A stretch of 64,000 bases of DNA from Rhizobium altiplani (GCF_001542405.1 NZ_LNCD01000083.1:1-64000); one strand, 5' to 3'. Shown: positions 51,937-61,820, counted from the first letter of the stretch. Translations and numbers: made by a program. The notes: generated by a model from the letters alone, not told the origin.

Positions 51937-52983
51937 ATGAGTTTCTTCGCTGCTTTCGTCAAAATCGCAGACCCGATGGCGTCATCCCGAGGTAGCAGCG
52001 AGGCTGCCGTGGCGGCGCTGGAACGCCAACTCGCGGACAAGGAGCGGCAGCTCGAACAGCAGGCGGTCGCCCTCGCGCACAGCCGGAAGATATTCGATCG
52101 CTCGTCCGAGGCCGCACGGATTGGCGTATGGGAATGCAGCCTACCCGACAATCAGCTTGTCTGGACCAAGATGGTCTACGATCTCTTCGACCTGCCACAT
52201 GAGGCGAATCTCGACCGCGCCGAGATCCTGAAATGCTACTCTAGAGAATCGCTTTCCGAGCTTATTCGTCTCCGCGGCCGAGCGATCGAGGATCGGACCG
52301 GATTTACGCTCGATGCCGAGATCCTCACGCCCAAGGGCCATACGCGTTGGATTCGCATCACCGCGACCGTTGAGTGTGAAGACGATGTCCCCGTCCGGAT
52401 CTTCGGCATGAAACTCGACATCACGGCTGAAAAGATGATGTACGATCAGATCCGCTATCTGGCGGAATTCGACATCCTGACCGGCCTGCCGAACCGCGCG
52501 CAGTTTCAGACCGCGCTGCAGCGCCTGCCTCTGTGCTCCGTTGGCGGCAATGCCGCTGCCCTGCTTCTGATCGACCTCGACGGCTTCAAGGGCATTAACG
52601 ACACCTTCGGCCACCAGGCGGGCGACGATTGCCTCAAGGAAACGGCAGAACGGTTGCTCGCAGCGTGCGCGGGGGCAGACCTCGTGGCACGGATTGGCGG
52701 CGATGAGTTCGCAGTTCTCGTCAGCGGCTACGACAGTGTCGAAAGCGTCGCCGCGCTCGCCGGGACAGTCGTTCGGCGCCTCAACCGCTCTATCGAACGG
52801 AACGGCGCCAAAATGGATGTCGGCGCATCCGTCGGGGTTGCCTTCCACGACGCATCGCTGCGTTCTGACATCTTCGTTTGCGCCGACGCCGCGCTCTACA
52901 AGGCGAAGAGCGACGGCAAGAACCGCTTCCAGGTCCACCAGGCTCCCGCCTGCATCGACAATCCAAAGATGGACGCCGCCTAA
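51937..52983 (+). CDS. PAS-GGDEF diguanylate cyclase
   Basis: A 348-residue cytosolic protein: a short coiled coil rich in Glu/Gln (residues 15-50), a PAS-like sensor with its PAC tail (VRIFGMKLDITAEKMMYDQIRYLAE), then a GGDEF domain with intact GGDEF at residues 254-258 and FDILTGLPNRAQF. The inhibitory RxxD site is not obvious. The start is uncertain: ATG 51937 is a compromise, with ATG 51865 and ATG 51976 in frame and none having a strong ribosome-binding site. Confidence 0.88.
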   Translation: MSFFAAFVKIADPMASSRGSSEAAVAALERQLADKERQLEQQAVALAHSRKIFDRSSEAARIGVWECSLPDNQLVWTKMVYDLFDLPHEANLDRAEILKCYSRESLSELIRLRGRAIEDRTGFTLDAEILTPKGHTRWIRITATVECEDDVPVRIFGMKLDITAEKMMYDQIRYLAEFDILTGLPNRAQFQTALQRLPLCSVGGNAAALLLIDLDGFKGINDTFGHQAGDDCLKETAERLLAACAGADLVARIGGDEFAVLVSGYDSVESVAALAGTVVRRLNRSIERNGAKMDVGASVGVAFHDASLRSDIFVCADAALYKAKSDGKNRFQVHQAPACIDNPKMDAA

Positions 52984-53100
52984 CCTCTCCCACGCATTGA
53001 CCGAGCAACGTGCCTTCTGAAACGCTGGCGACGGATGCACGCGTCTGGACTATACTGCAGGCTGACTGCGGTCATCGGCAACGTGCGTCGGGAGTGGCAT

Positions 53101-53520
53101 ATGGCAGACAGCAGATCCCCGGTCGCCCCAGGCGCCCGCGATATTGCAATATTGATCGGCCGGCTGCTTCTCGCCTGGATCTTCCTGCATGAAGGCGTCT
53201 CGCTGGCGTTGAATTTTTCGGGCGCCGTCGAGATGGCCGCGCAATTCGGCTTGAGCGTTCCCCTGCTTGTGGCAACGATCGCACTCCAGATCGGCGCCGG
53301 CCTATCTATTGCGGGCGGGCTCTTGACCCGCTTCGGCGCAGCCGCCCTGGGCCTGTTTTGCGTCGCAACCGCCACGCTCTACCACACGAACTTCAGCGAC
53401 CAGAACGAACTCCTTCATTTCGAGAAGGACCTGGCCATTGCTGGTGGGATGTTCGTGCTCGCCGCGGTGGGAGCCGGCGCTCTCTCGATCGATCACTGGC
53501 TGAGGAGCCGCGGGCAGTAG
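53101..53520 (+). CDS. DoxX family membrane protein
   Basis: A 139-residue protein with four transmembrane helices. The start LIGRLLLAWIFLHEGVSLALNFSG and ALQIGAGLSIAGGLLTRFGAAALGLF are DoxX hallmarks. FHFEK-type NELLHFEKDLAIAGGMFVLA is also conserved. DoxX proteins are often linked to thiol or redox stress complexes. ATG 53101 has GGGAG at 7 nt; upstream codons are unsupported. Convergent with the decarboxylase gene. Confidence 0.88.
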   Translation: MADSRSPVAPGARDIAILIGRLLLAWIFLHEGVSLALNFSGAVEMAAQFGLSVPLLVATIALQIGAGLSIAGGLLTRFGAAALGLFCVATATLYHTNFSDQNELLHFEKDLAIAGGMFVLAAVGAGALSIDHWLRSRGQ

Positions 53521-53600
53521 CGCCGGTCGAACTGAAAAATCTGAACACCTACCCTCGTCGCCGACCGTCGCGAAGATTATTGCGCGAAGTCACCATGCGG

Positions 53601-55010
53601 TCACGCAGCGGCGCACCGCTCTCCCCGATAGGCTCTCACGATCGCCTCGACCGCCTCCACCGCCTGGGCAGTGTTCGTCTGGTAGTTCGTGACTGACAGC
53701 CGCAAGACCTGCCTGCCGCGCCATATCGCGCCACCGGCAAACAGGGCGCCTTCCCGCTGCAAGGCACCGATCGTTCGCTTGGTCAGGTCGTCGGCCTGCT
53801 CGGCCGGCCAGTCCGCTCCGAAGCGCACTATCACTTGGTTGAGCAGCACATCGTTGGCGATCGCAATTCCCGGCTCTTTGGCAAGCGCCTGCGCTATGGA
53901 TGCCGCGACGTCACTGGCGCCATCAACCAAGGCCTCGATGCCCTGGCGTCCGAGATGTCTGATCATCGCCCACGTGGCAAAGCCACGCGCGCGCCGCGAC
54001 AGCTCCGGCACATAGTGCGAGGGATCGCGCTCGCCTTCGCTGGCAAGCGGCAGATAGCTCGCCGATATGGTCATGGCCCGCCGATGCGCGACTTCGTCGC
54101 GGACGATTGCATAGCCGCAATCGTATGGCGTCTGCAGCCACTTGTGCCCGTCCGTCGCCCAGCTGTCCGCCTGCTCCACGCCTGAAGTGAGATGACGGCG
54201 CCGTGCCGATACCTGCGCCCAGAGGCCGAACGCCCCGTCGACATGCACCCATGCGCCCTTCGATTTGGCGATCGGGATCAACCTGCCGAAATCATCGCAG
54301 GCACCCGTATTGATCTGCCCGGCCTGGAGGATCGCTATGCGCGGGCCAGAGACATCAGCAACGGCCTGTTCGAACCCTGCCGGCACGATACGCCCCTGAT
54401 CATCGGTCGGGACCCGTATCACGCGGTCGTGGCCGAGACCGAGAAACTGCAAGGCAGAAAATACCGTCGTATGCGCATCATCGCCGATCAGCACTGAAAT
54501 GGGCGGCGCTCCGAACAGCCCGTTGGCGTCGGCATCCCAGCCGGCGCGCAACAGTACCTCGCCTCGGGCCGCCGCCAGGCAAGTGAAATTCGCGACGGTT
54601 GCGCCGGTAACGAAACCTACTGAGGCCTCTAAGGGGAGTCCGAGCAGCTGAAGCAGCCAGCGCCCGCCCACTGTTTCAACGGCCGCGGCCGAAGGCGATA
54701 CCGTATGGTTGCCGGCATTCTGTCCCCACGCACTGGTTAGGAAGTCAGCCGCTACCCCCATTGGGTGAGAGCCACCGATGACCCAGCCGAAGAAGCGAGG
54801 GCCGGTCATCAAATGCAGTCCGGGCTCGGCCGTTGTTACTAGCTGGTCAAGCACGTCGACAAGTGGCGATGGCTGTTCCGGCAGCGGAGCGGCGAAAGCC
54901 TCCAGCGAGCCGGCGTAATCCCGCAACGGATGATGAGGCCGACTATCGATCGTGTCGCGAAAGCGCGCGGCATGGTCGGCAGCGATTGAGAACAGTTCCT
55001 TCGTGCCCAT
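53601..55010 (-). CDS. PLP-dependent decarboxylase/aminotransferase (group II decarboxylase fold)
   Basis: A 469-residue fold-type I PLP enzyme. GFVTGATVANFTCLAAAR is the phosphate-binding region, WVHVDGAFGLWAQ holds the Asp that binds the PLP nitrogen, and DGHKWLQTPYD gives the Schiff-base Lys (Lys290). The family includes aromatic-L-amino-acid, glutamate and diaminobutyrate decarboxylases; the substrate cannot be assigned. The start ATG 55010 has a G-rich stretch (GGGGGGGG) upstream. Transcribed alone. Confidence 0.88.
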   Translation of the reverse strand: MGTKELFSIAADHAARFRDTIDSRPHHPLRDYAGSLEAFAAPLPEQPSPLVDVLDQLVTTAEPGLHLMTGPRFFGWVIGGSHPMGVAADFLTSAWGQNAGNHTVSPSAAAVETVGGRWLLQLLGLPLEASVGFVTGATVANFTCLAAARGEVLLRAGWDADANGLFGAPPISVLIGDDAHTTVFSALQFLGLGHDRVIRVPTDDQGRIVPAGFEQAVADVSGPRIAILQAGQINTGACDDFGRLIPIAKSKGAWVHVDGAFGLWAQVSARRRHLTSGVEQADSWATDGHKWLQTPYDCGYAIVRDEVAHRRAMTISASYLPLASEGERDPSHYVPELSRRARGFATWAMIRHLGRQGIEALVDGASDVAASIAQALAKEPGIAIANDVLLNQVIVRFGADWPAEQADDLTKRTIGALQREGALFAGGAIWRGRQVLRLSVTNYQTNTAQAVEAVEAIVRAYRGERCAAA

Positions 55011-55123
55011 GCGTCCGCCCCCCCCAACATCAGGCAGTTGAGCCTGCGATGGCGGAGAATAGCCTGAACTCAGTGCCGGAGCCAGCCAAACGGCTCACCC
55101 CCCGACGGAACGCTTTCAGATAA

Positions 55124-55339
55124 TCAGGCGCCTGCACTGCGAAGTGCCACGGGCGCCTCGTGTTTCTCGCTGCCGTAGAGCTCGTTCATGATCTTGGCGA
55201 CTTCGACGGCATAGCCTTCCGTCAAGCCGTGCAATATCTGCCCGCCGAAGGATGCGGGCTCCTCGGTGTCGTTGTCCCACACCATCCAGAGATCGAGCGG
55301 GTCGCAAATGACGTCGTAGCGTAGGTCGGAACTGTACAT
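55124..55339 (-). CDS. Small conserved hypothetical protein
   Basis: A 71-residue acidic protein (YDVICDPLDLWMVWDNDTEEPASFGGQILHGLTE). GAGG lies 9 nt before ATG 55339. The compact start and the WMVWD core look like a small conserved rhizobial family, but I cannot name it. A longer in-frame reading to 55411 lacks a start signal. Confidence 0.6.
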   Translation of the reverse strand: MYSSDLRYDVICDPLDLWMVWDNDTEEPASFGGQILHGLTEGYAVEVAKIMNELYGSEKHEAPVALRSAGA

Positions 55340-55601
55340 GGGTAGATTGCCTCGATAACCCCACCCACTTAACCCACTGACTCTTAACGTCCTCTTGCTT
55401 TGGACTAGCAATTAGGGTGAACGATTTTTTGTGCTGGTGGCCGGAAGCCCAGAAACGACCAGGACAAAAACGGTTCCTGATCCTGCCGGAGCTCTCGCAG
55501 CGATGTCGTCGCCACGCGGCAGGTAGGCCCTGAATACAAGTTGCGACGCCCTTCAGAGGCGCTCGCGGCCGTCGGCACAGAGCAAATCCAAGGTCCCCGT
55601 T

Positions 55602-55760
55602 TTATTGCGCAGGGACGCTCCCCGTAACGATACGATCCGTTTTCATCACGTCCATCTGCGGCCAGTTGGACGCGGCTTCGGTCGCCGGACGGCTGCCGAC
55701 TGCCAGAATTGTGATCAGACCGGCCACGATGGCAGTCACAATCAAGCCGCTATAGGTCAT
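55602..55760 (-). CDS. Small signal-anchored protein
   Basis: A 52-residue product with one N-terminal hydrophobic helix (GLIVTAIVAGLITILAVGS) and a short polar tail ending IVTGSVPAQ. GAGG lies 8 nt before ATG 55760. The TGSVP-like end resembles small rhizobial envelope proteins. Function unknown. Confidence 0.55.
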   Translation of the reverse strand: MTYSGLIVTAIVAGLITILAVGSRPATEAASNWPQMDVMKTDRIVTGSVPAQ

Positions 55761-55887
55761 GTTTCGAGCCTCAATGCTGTGGTTTCCCAGCCACTGCGGC
55801 GCAAACTGATACGAGAGCCTAAATGAAAGCATAATGAACGTGGTTAACGCACAGCCTTTCCGTTCTTGACCGGCGTGTTGTGGATAA

Positions 55888-57549
55888 CTAATCGGCAGCA
55901 CTGGCCTGCGCGGACCGCTCTTGGAACAACCGCTTCAACGCATCGAGCTTCTCAGCGTCAATCTTCGGGTCGGTCACAGAGACCCAGCCATCGATATAGT
56001 GCTGGGGCGCATAGACGTGACCGTACCCCATGGGAGAGCTCGTGGCGATTGCCACGTCGACCAGCAATTGCAGCATCGTCAGCGCGGGAAACCAACGCAG
56101 GCTCGGCGAAACATCCGGGCCGCGCGGACGCCTCATCCATGCCGGCTCCCGATAGAAGGAATAGGCATCGAAGAAGGTTATTGGGTCGCTGGCATACTGC
56201 AGGTAGACGATGCGAATGGGTCCCCAGGTCGCCCCGGGAATATCGAGGTGGTTCGTCTGGTTGGTAAATCGGATGAGGGATCCGTCGCGGAACTGCGGCA
56301 GCCACGCGGGCGACTGGGGATTGCGCGCCGCCGTCACGTCTCGCCACATCCTGCTTTCAAAAGGGGGCCCGCTCCACAAAGCCCCCTGAAACGGATCCGC
56401 GACAATGTCGAATATATCGGCAGATACCTGCGAATTCAGCGCGCCAAGGCTTAGGCCATGCAGGTAGAGCTTCGGTCTCTTGTCTCGTGGCAAGGTCGTC
56501 CAGTAGCCATAGACTTCCCGAAACAACGCCTTGCCTGAGGCCGAGCCATATTCCGGCTCAACCAGCAGCGATAGCCAACTCGCCAGATAGGAATATTGAA
56601 GAGCGACGCTCGCCACGTCACCGTGATGCAGATATTCGAGCGGGTCCATCGCCTGCGGGTCGATCCAGCCGGTGCCGGTCGGAACGATGATGACAAGAAG
56701 CGAGCGTTCGAACGCGCCCTGCCGCTTCATCTCCTCGAGTGCGAGCTTTGCGCGCCCCTCGATCGTTTCAGCGTTGTTCAGGCCCACATAGGTTCGTATC
56801 GGCTCGCGCGCAGGCGCCTTCCAGAAATCGCTGATCTCGGCCGCGGTCGGTCCCGAAGCGATAAACTGGCGTCCGCGACGCCCAAGTCCCTCCCAAGTGA
56901 CAAGCGAGGCAGTGCTCCCGGTCTTTGCCGGGTCATCTGGCATTGGCACGCCCGTTTCCACAAGCGCGTCGACGCTACGGAACGAACTATCAGCGAGATG
57001 CAATCCCGCCCGCAGCAATACGCCATCCACGACCGACCAGAAGAGTGCGATCGCAAGAACACCTGCGATGACCTGCGAGACGCGGCGCGGAACGTATCGT
57101 GATAGCCATCCCGACAGGAACAGACAGGTGAACCGAAACAGCCGGCCGATCAGAACAGCAACGAAGAAGGTGACGATTGCGACGAACGCGACGCTGAAGG
57201 GTTCAGCGGTATCGACGCGCTCCATGTGCCACAAGTCGCGAATGGAATTCTGCCAGTCGACAACTCGCCGAAGGAAGATTACGGCCAGCACGACGCCGAG
57301 TACGCAAACGATCAGGTTGCCGCGCAGCCTGCCAACACCGGGGACCCGCAGTTCCAGGTACTTCCAGAGCCAGCTGAAGGCCACCCCGAAGAAATATCCC
57401 ACCGCGGCGGCAATGCCAGACAACACGCCTTGAATCAAATAGGAGCGTGGCATCAGGCTCGGCGTCAGCGACGCGGCGAAGAAGATGAAGCCAAGCGCCA
57501 ACCCAGGCGTCGAAAGCGATACGAACAGGCGCAACAGCAAACGTTTCAT
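55888..57549 (-). CDS. Membrane alpha/beta-hydrolase (Abhydrolase_9 family)
   Basis: A 553-residue protein. The N-terminal ~200 residues hold about five transmembrane helices and match the Abhydrolase_9 N-terminal domain (TPSLMPRSYLIQGVLSGIAAAVGY). The C-terminal half is the hydrolase domain: IIVPTGTGWIDPQAMDPLEYLHHGD, the nucleophile region LYLHGLSLGALNS (Ser in GLSLG), and GYGHVYAPQHYIDGWVSVTD near the end with a likely catalytic His. ATG 57549 has GAGAGGG upstream. It lies 55 nt after the amide-hydrolase gene and is probably co-transcribed. Substrate unknown, possibly lipid. Confidence 0.88.
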   Translation of the reverse strand: MKRLLLRLFVSLSTPGLALGFIFFAASLTPSLMPRSYLIQGVLSGIAAAVGYFFGVAFSWLWKYLELRVPGVGRLRGNLIVCVLGVVLAVIFLRRVVDWQNSIRDLWHMERVDTAEPFSVAFVAIVTFFVAVLIGRLFRFTCLFLSGWLSRYVPRRVSQVIAGVLAIALFWSVVDGVLLRAGLHLADSSFRSVDALVETGVPMPDDPAKTGSTASLVTWEGLGRRGRQFIASGPTAAEISDFWKAPAREPIRTYVGLNNAETIEGRAKLALEEMKRQGAFERSLLVIIVPTGTGWIDPQAMDPLEYLHHGDVASVALQYSYLASWLSLLVEPEYGSASGKALFREVYGYWTTLPRDKRPKLYLHGLSLGALNSQVSADIFDIVADPFQGALWSGPPFESRMWRDVTAARNPQSPAWLPQFRDGSLIRFTNQTNHLDIPGATWGPIRIVYLQYASDPITFFDAYSFYREPAWMRRPRGPDVSPSLRWFPALTMLQLLVDVAIATSSPMGYGHVYAPQHYIDGWVSVTDPKIDAEKLDALKRLFQERSAQASAAD

Positions 57550-57604
57550 GCGTTCCCTCTCATGCGTCTTGCGCCGGTAAAGGCAGCACGACCGACCAGC
57601 CTGC

Positions 57605-58684
57605 CTACATCTGAAGTCCGAGGAACTTGAACGGCTGAGAGTCCTTGAACTCCTTTGTCGCGTCCCCGGAATAGGTGTGGTCCTGGTTCTCGCCCAGGTC
57701 GAGTTTCTTCACCTTACCGCTCCCCTTGGAGAAGTCGATTGCCTTGAGATCGACCCAGAACGTATTGGGTGTCAGGGCCGACTCGAAGAAATACAGCATG
57801 CGCTTGTGGTCGACGACGGTCCGCCAGCGCGTCGACGAAATGTTCGGCTCTTCGGGCGTGTTCAGGCCATAAGGGACCGAGGTGTTTCGAATGACGCTGA
57901 ATACACTCGCCAATGCCCTGTTGGGGTCCTCATCCTTGGGAATGGCATTCACATAGAACGACGCGCGCGCGAAACGGTCGGACGCCCGATTTGTGCCCGG
58001 CAGCATGACTGTCCCGCCGATCTGCTTCCAATAGGTGTTCAGCGCCAGTTGCTCATCGAAGGTCGGCGAATTCGTCATCACCTGGTATTTGCGGTCGTGG
58101 TGAATGACCTGCTTGCCCTTGATATATTCGACGATCGCGCTGTCGCCGGTCTTGTCGGACATGGATAGATGAAGCGTCGTGAGCCGGTTCTCACCTGGCA
58201 CGTTGTCGCTGACAATCGTGAAGGGTTCCTTTTCTAACGCCGCTACAGCCTCGTCGACGGTCGCGAAGTTATCGAGCACATACTGCCCCCACGCGGCGAT
58301 CGTCAGGCCGGGCTTGCTGTCCTTGTCAAACTTCGGATACTCGGATTCGACGAGCCAGAGCAGATTGACATTAAGGCCCGCCTCGTTGAGCCCATCGGTC
58401 GTCGATACGTCGTATCCCGTCGCAACGACGCTGCCGTATTTCGCGGTCCACTTGATCGAGTTTGGCCCCGCCTCACCATTGCGTTCAATGCCGCGCGGAA
58501 GCACCCACAGGTTCGTGGCAACGTCGCTCTTCCAATCCATCGACCGCGCGGTGATGATGTTGCCGTCAGGGCCGAGATAGACCAATCGCGTGCATGCCTG
58601 AGCCGCCGATTGCCCGAAGACCATCATCGATCCGACGGCGAACGCAACAAGCGAACGAGCCAGAGGGTTATTGCCGAAGATCAT
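57605..58684 (-). CDS. Linear amide C-N hydrolase (choloylglycine hydrolase family)
   Basis: A 359-residue Ntn hydrolase. A signal peptide ends AQA, and the next residue is Cys31 (ACTRLVYLGPDG). Cleavage by signal peptidase would expose the N-terminal nucleophile Cys, so activation occurs in the periplasm. Asp in ARSMDW and the Asn/Arg sites of the family (GLNEAGLNVNLLWL, NRLTTLHLS) are present. Relatives hydrolyse conjugated bile acids, penicillin V or acyl-homoserine lactones; the rhizosphere setting favours plant- or signal-derived amides. Starts 30 nt after the beta-barrel gene. Confidence 0.9.
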   Translation of the reverse strand: MIFGNNPLARSLVAFAVGSMMVFGQSAAQACTRLVYLGPDGNIITARSMDWKSDVATNLWVLPRGIERNGEAGPNSIKWTAKYGSVVATGYDVSTTDGLNEAGLNVNLLWLVESEYPKFDKDSKPGLTIAAWGQYVLDNFATVDEAVAALEKEPFTIVSDNVPGENRLTTLHLSMSDKTGDSAIVEYIKGKQVIHHDRKYQVMTNSPTFDEQLALNTYWKQIGGTVMLPGTNRASDRFARASFYVNAIPKDEDPNRALASVFSVIRNTSVPYGLNTPEEPNISSTRWRTVVDHKRMLYFFESALTPNTFWVDLKAIDFSKGSGKVKKLDLGENQDHTYSGDATKEFKDSQPFKFLGLQM

Positions 58685-58714
58685 CCGCTACTCCATTCGT
58701 TGTTTTGAACTGAA

Positions 58715-59542
58715 CTAGAAGCGCATCGAGAAGCCGACGACCGGCCCATGTTGGCTGACATCCCAGCGAAACTTGTTCGCGCCGGTGAAATCGTCGTTCT
58801 CATAGTCCTGATACAACAGACGATAGCCTGCACGCAGGATCGTCGGCTTGCCCAACATCTCCATCCGGTACCCGAGATACGCCTGCGCATTGACGCTGAC
58901 CTTTGAGCCGACATCGAAACCGCCGACGTCAGCCTCGGCAAACAGGTTCCAACGGTCGGTGAGGTCGGCGTTCATTCGAAGGCCGATGAATGGATCGGCC
59001 CAGTCAGAACTCTTCGTCGAACTGACGCCAAAGGCAGAAACGTCTGCCTCCAGTTCTGTCCAGCGAACGCCGACTGTCGGCTCGAAGGATATTGTGCGCG
59101 GCTTTCCAAAGACGGTCTGCCCGCCAAGTTCTACTTCATACGCTTTGAAAAACGCCCCCGCAGCAAGTGTCGTGGTTTTTATGTCGATCCCGATCTCATG
59201 CGCGAAGACCCGCTCATCCTGGCTTGTCTGAACATGCTGCCCGTCGAAGTAGACACCCCATTTGCCGTTCGTGACTTCGACGTTGCCCATCAGCGCGAGA
59301 TCGAGATGGTCGAAGATTTCAGAGAACGGCACGTCCACGTCGGTATCGAAGCCGGCAAGCGACGCGTTGCCTTTCAGGGAGGCTGCCCACACATAGGGGC
59401 TGACAATCACTGCCCATTCGCGTTCCGGCTCCATGCGTTCGGCATCAAAATCGGCAGCCCTGGCTGCCGAAAACACAATCGACGATAGGCAGAAAACGAG
59501 ACTGAAAAGGCTCCTCGGCAGGCAAGGCGAGAATCGAAGCAT
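58715..59542 (-). CDS. Outer-membrane beta-barrel protein
   Basis: A 275-residue exported protein. A signal peptide ends ARA. Alternating hydrophobic strands and a final GFSMRF ending in Phe fit an outer-membrane barrel. WAVIVSPYVWAASLKGNASLAG at the start is typical of a rhizobial outer-membrane family. First gene of an apparent three-gene operon with the periplasmic amide hydrolase and the membrane hydrolase, so it may admit their substrate. Confidence 0.82.
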   Translation of the reverse strand: MLRFSPCLPRSLFSLVFCLSSIVFSAARAADFDAERMEPEREWAVIVSPYVWAASLKGNASLAGFDTDVDVPFSEIFDHLDLALMGNVEVTNGKWGVYFDGQHVQTSQDERVFAHEIGIDIKTTTLAAGAFFKAYEVELGGQTVFGKPRTISFEPTVGVRWTELEADVSAFGVSSTKSSDWADPFIGLRMNADLTDRWNLFAEADVGGFDVGSKVSVNAQAYLGYRMEMLGKPTILRAGYRLLYQDYENDDFTGANKFRWDVSQHGPVVGFSMRF

Positions 59543-59624
59543 TCTTAGCCTCCGTTGGGGACGCCATGCACCTTACTATCTGAAAGCGCAAATTCAAGGG
59601 ACGCACGAGGGAGTAGACGCAGAC

Positions 59625-59659
59625 AAGAGGGCTCCCGAACACCGTCCGGGAGCCCTCTT
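59625..59659. terminator. Strong hairpin downstream of the chemoreceptor gene
   Basis: A perfect 13-bp stem AAGAGGGCTCCCG / CGGGAGCCCTCTT with a 9-nt loop, 20 nt past the chemoreceptor stop on the minus strand. Confidence 0.8.
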
Positions 59660-59679
59660 CCTCCTTAGGGATTTACCGT

Positions 59680-61500
59680 TCAGGCCGCGTACGACATGCG
59701 TCCGGCGCTGGTCCCGCCGGCAGCCCGTAGTCTGAAATTGGCAAGCAACGTGCTCAACTGCCGGCTTTCGTCGACCAGCGTCTGGCTTGCAGCCGTGGTT
59801 TCCTCGACCATCGCGGCATTCTGCTGCGTCATCTGGTCCATGTGATTGACCGAAGTGTTGATCTCGTTGAGCCCCGTGGCCTGCTCGCGAGCCGCAGTCG
59901 CGATTGAAATGACGTGATTGTTCACGCGGTTGACCAGTTCCTCGATTTCGAGCAACGCATCCCCAGTCGAACGCACGAGCGTCACGCCGTTGTTTACCTC
60001 GCTTGCCGAGGTGCTGATCAGCACTTTGATCTCCTTCGCTGCATTGGCGGAGCGCTGTGCCAATTCGCGCACTTCCTGTGCGACCACGGCGAACCCGCGT
60101 CCCGCCTCGCCCGCGCGCGCTGCCTCCACTCCGGCATTGAGTGCGAGGAGGTTTGTCTGGAAGGCAATCTCATCGATGACGCCGATAATCTGGCCGATGC
60201 GGTTCGACGAATCCTCGATCCGGTTCATCGCGGTGACTGCATTGCGGACGATATCGCCAGACTTGCCGGCGCTGGTCTTGGTTTCCGCCACCATCTCGCG
60301 GGCTTCTGCTGCACGTTCGGAAGCGGTCCGCACCGTCGCAGTGATCTCGTCGAGAGCTGCCGCCGTTTCTTCCAGCGCAGCCGCCTGCTGCTCGGTACGC
60401 TTCGACAGATTGTTGGTCGCCTCGCTGATGTCGCCGGCGCTGTCGTTGACGACGCTGGTCGACTCCGCGATCGCCCGGATCACGCCGTTCAGTGCGTCCA
60501 CAGCGGAATTGAAGTCGGAGCGCAGCTTGGCATAATCCTGGCCGAGATCGCCGATCGACACGGTCAGGTCGCCCGCAGCCAGTTTCTCAAGTCCCGCGCC
60601 GAGCGACTGGATCGCGAAGGTCTGGCGATCCGCTGCCGAGCGCCAGTTGGCCTCGTTGCCGCGACGCTCCTCCTCGATCTGCAACTGGTGCTGGCTCTCG
60701 CGATCCCGCATCAGGGCCCGCTCGCGGACGGAATCCCGCAGCACAAGGAGAGACTTCGCCATGGCGCCGATCTCGTCGCGCCTGTTGTGGTCGACAATAT
60801 CGACGGCGCCGGCTTCATCGGCAATGGCGTTCATCGCACCCTTCAGCCGGGCGATCGGCGCCGTGACGCTGCGCACAATCCCGAAGGCCACGGCGATAAT
60901 CACGATCGCGCCGACGAGGCAGGCGCCGGCGGCCCAGATCGCATTCTGGCGATAGAGCGCCGCAAGATCGTCAGCATAGACGCCGGTACCGACCACCCAG
61001 CCCCAGGGCTCGAAACCGACCACGTGAGAATATTTCAGCACAGGATCCGCTGCACCCGGCTTCGGCCAGTAGTAGTCGACGAAGCCCTCACCGCTCCTCT
61101 TCACGGTGTTGGCGAACTCGACGAAGATGAACTTGCCAGTCGGATCCTTGTTCTGCGACAGGTCCGTTCCGTTCAGCTCCGGCTTGATCGGATGCATGAT
61201 CATCGTCGGATGCATGTCGTTGATCCAGAAGTAGCCGTTGTCGCCGTAGCGCATGGCCGAAATCACTTCCTTCGCTGCACCCTGCGCCTGCTCCCGCGTC
61301 TTCGCGCCGGATTGTTCCAGCTTGTAGTATTTCTGGAAGATGGCGATGGCCGTGGCATCCATTTGCGCAAGACCGTGCTTGCGCTCGCTCTCCAGCTTTG
61401 CGTGCGAATAGTTGAGGAAGAAGGTGATCGCGAGCACCAGAATAGCCAGTGCCAGTGCCACGAGAGAATAAAGGCGGGTAGAAATCTTGGCGTTACGCAT
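59680..61500 (-). CDS. Methyl-accepting chemotaxis protein with sCache domain
   Basis: A 606-residue chemoreceptor. Helix TM1 (residues 10-31) leads to a periplasmic single-Cache domain (GYFWINDMHPTMIMHPIKPELNG, WGWVVGTGVY), then TM2 (about 190-212), a HAMP linker, and a signalling domain with the hairpin tip IDEIAFQTNLLALNAGVEAARAGEAGRGFAVVAQEVR. It has no C-terminal CheR-binding pentapeptide. sCache receptors of this type often sense C2/C3 acids such as pyruvate or acetate. The ATG is at 61500. Monocistronic, away from a chemotaxis cluster. Confidence 0.94.
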   Translation of the reverse strand: MRNAKISTRLYSLVALALAILVLAITFFLNYSHAKLESERKHGLAQMDATAIAIFQKYYKLEQSGAKTREQAQGAAKEVISAMRYGDNGYFWINDMHPTMIMHPIKPELNGTDLSQNKDPTGKFIFVEFANTVKRSGEGFVDYYWPKPGAADPVLKYSHVVGFEPWGWVVGTGVYADDLAALYRQNAIWAAGACLVGAIVIIAVAFGIVRSVTAPIARLKGAMNAIADEAGAVDIVDHNRRDEIGAMAKSLLVLRDSVRERALMRDRESQHQLQIEEERRGNEANWRSAADRQTFAIQSLGAGLEKLAAGDLTVSIGDLGQDYAKLRSDFNSAVDALNGVIRAIAESTSVVNDSAGDISEATNNLSKRTEQQAAALEETAAALDEITATVRTASERAAEAREMVAETKTSAGKSGDIVRNAVTAMNRIEDSSNRIGQIIGVIDEIAFQTNLLALNAGVEAARAGEAGRGFAVVAQEVRELAQRSANAAKEIKVLISTSASEVNNGVTLVRSTGDALLEIEELVNRVNNHVISIATAAREQATGLNEINTSVNHMDQMTQQNAAMVEETTAASQTLVDESRQLSTLLANFRLRAAGGTSAGRMSYAA

Positions 61501-61820
61501 TGAGCCCCGGCAGTTCAGAATTTAATAATGGTCGAATACTGCTATGCGGGTCTTACCGGATGGTGAATTTGAATTGGATTTTATTGAACTGCCGTAAGGC
61601 GAGAGATTTCGCCAAGGACTCACTTCTCGCGACAAAGCATTGATTTATTTCAACAAGCTTCCACCCATACAAACACGCTAGGTAAGATCTTATAGAACTA
61701 TGGTAGCAGTCTGCGGCGTTGTACGCATCGCCACCGGACCAGGCCGCGTTTCGCTTTAAAGGCATCTGCGCTAGGGTCCCTCGGAATCGTTGTCCCCGTA
61801 TCACTGAACAGGAGCCTTCC
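61501..61820. other. Divergent intergenic region, no gene
   Basis: 320 bp between the chemoreceptor and thioesterase genes, AT-rich in its first 180 bp. It should hold both promoters. Nothing else recognisable. Confidence 0.5.

Noticed and set aside
59914..61503. 529-codon plus-strand frame opposite the chemoreceptor gene
   Set aside because: Antisense shadow of a repetitive high-GC coiled-coil gene.
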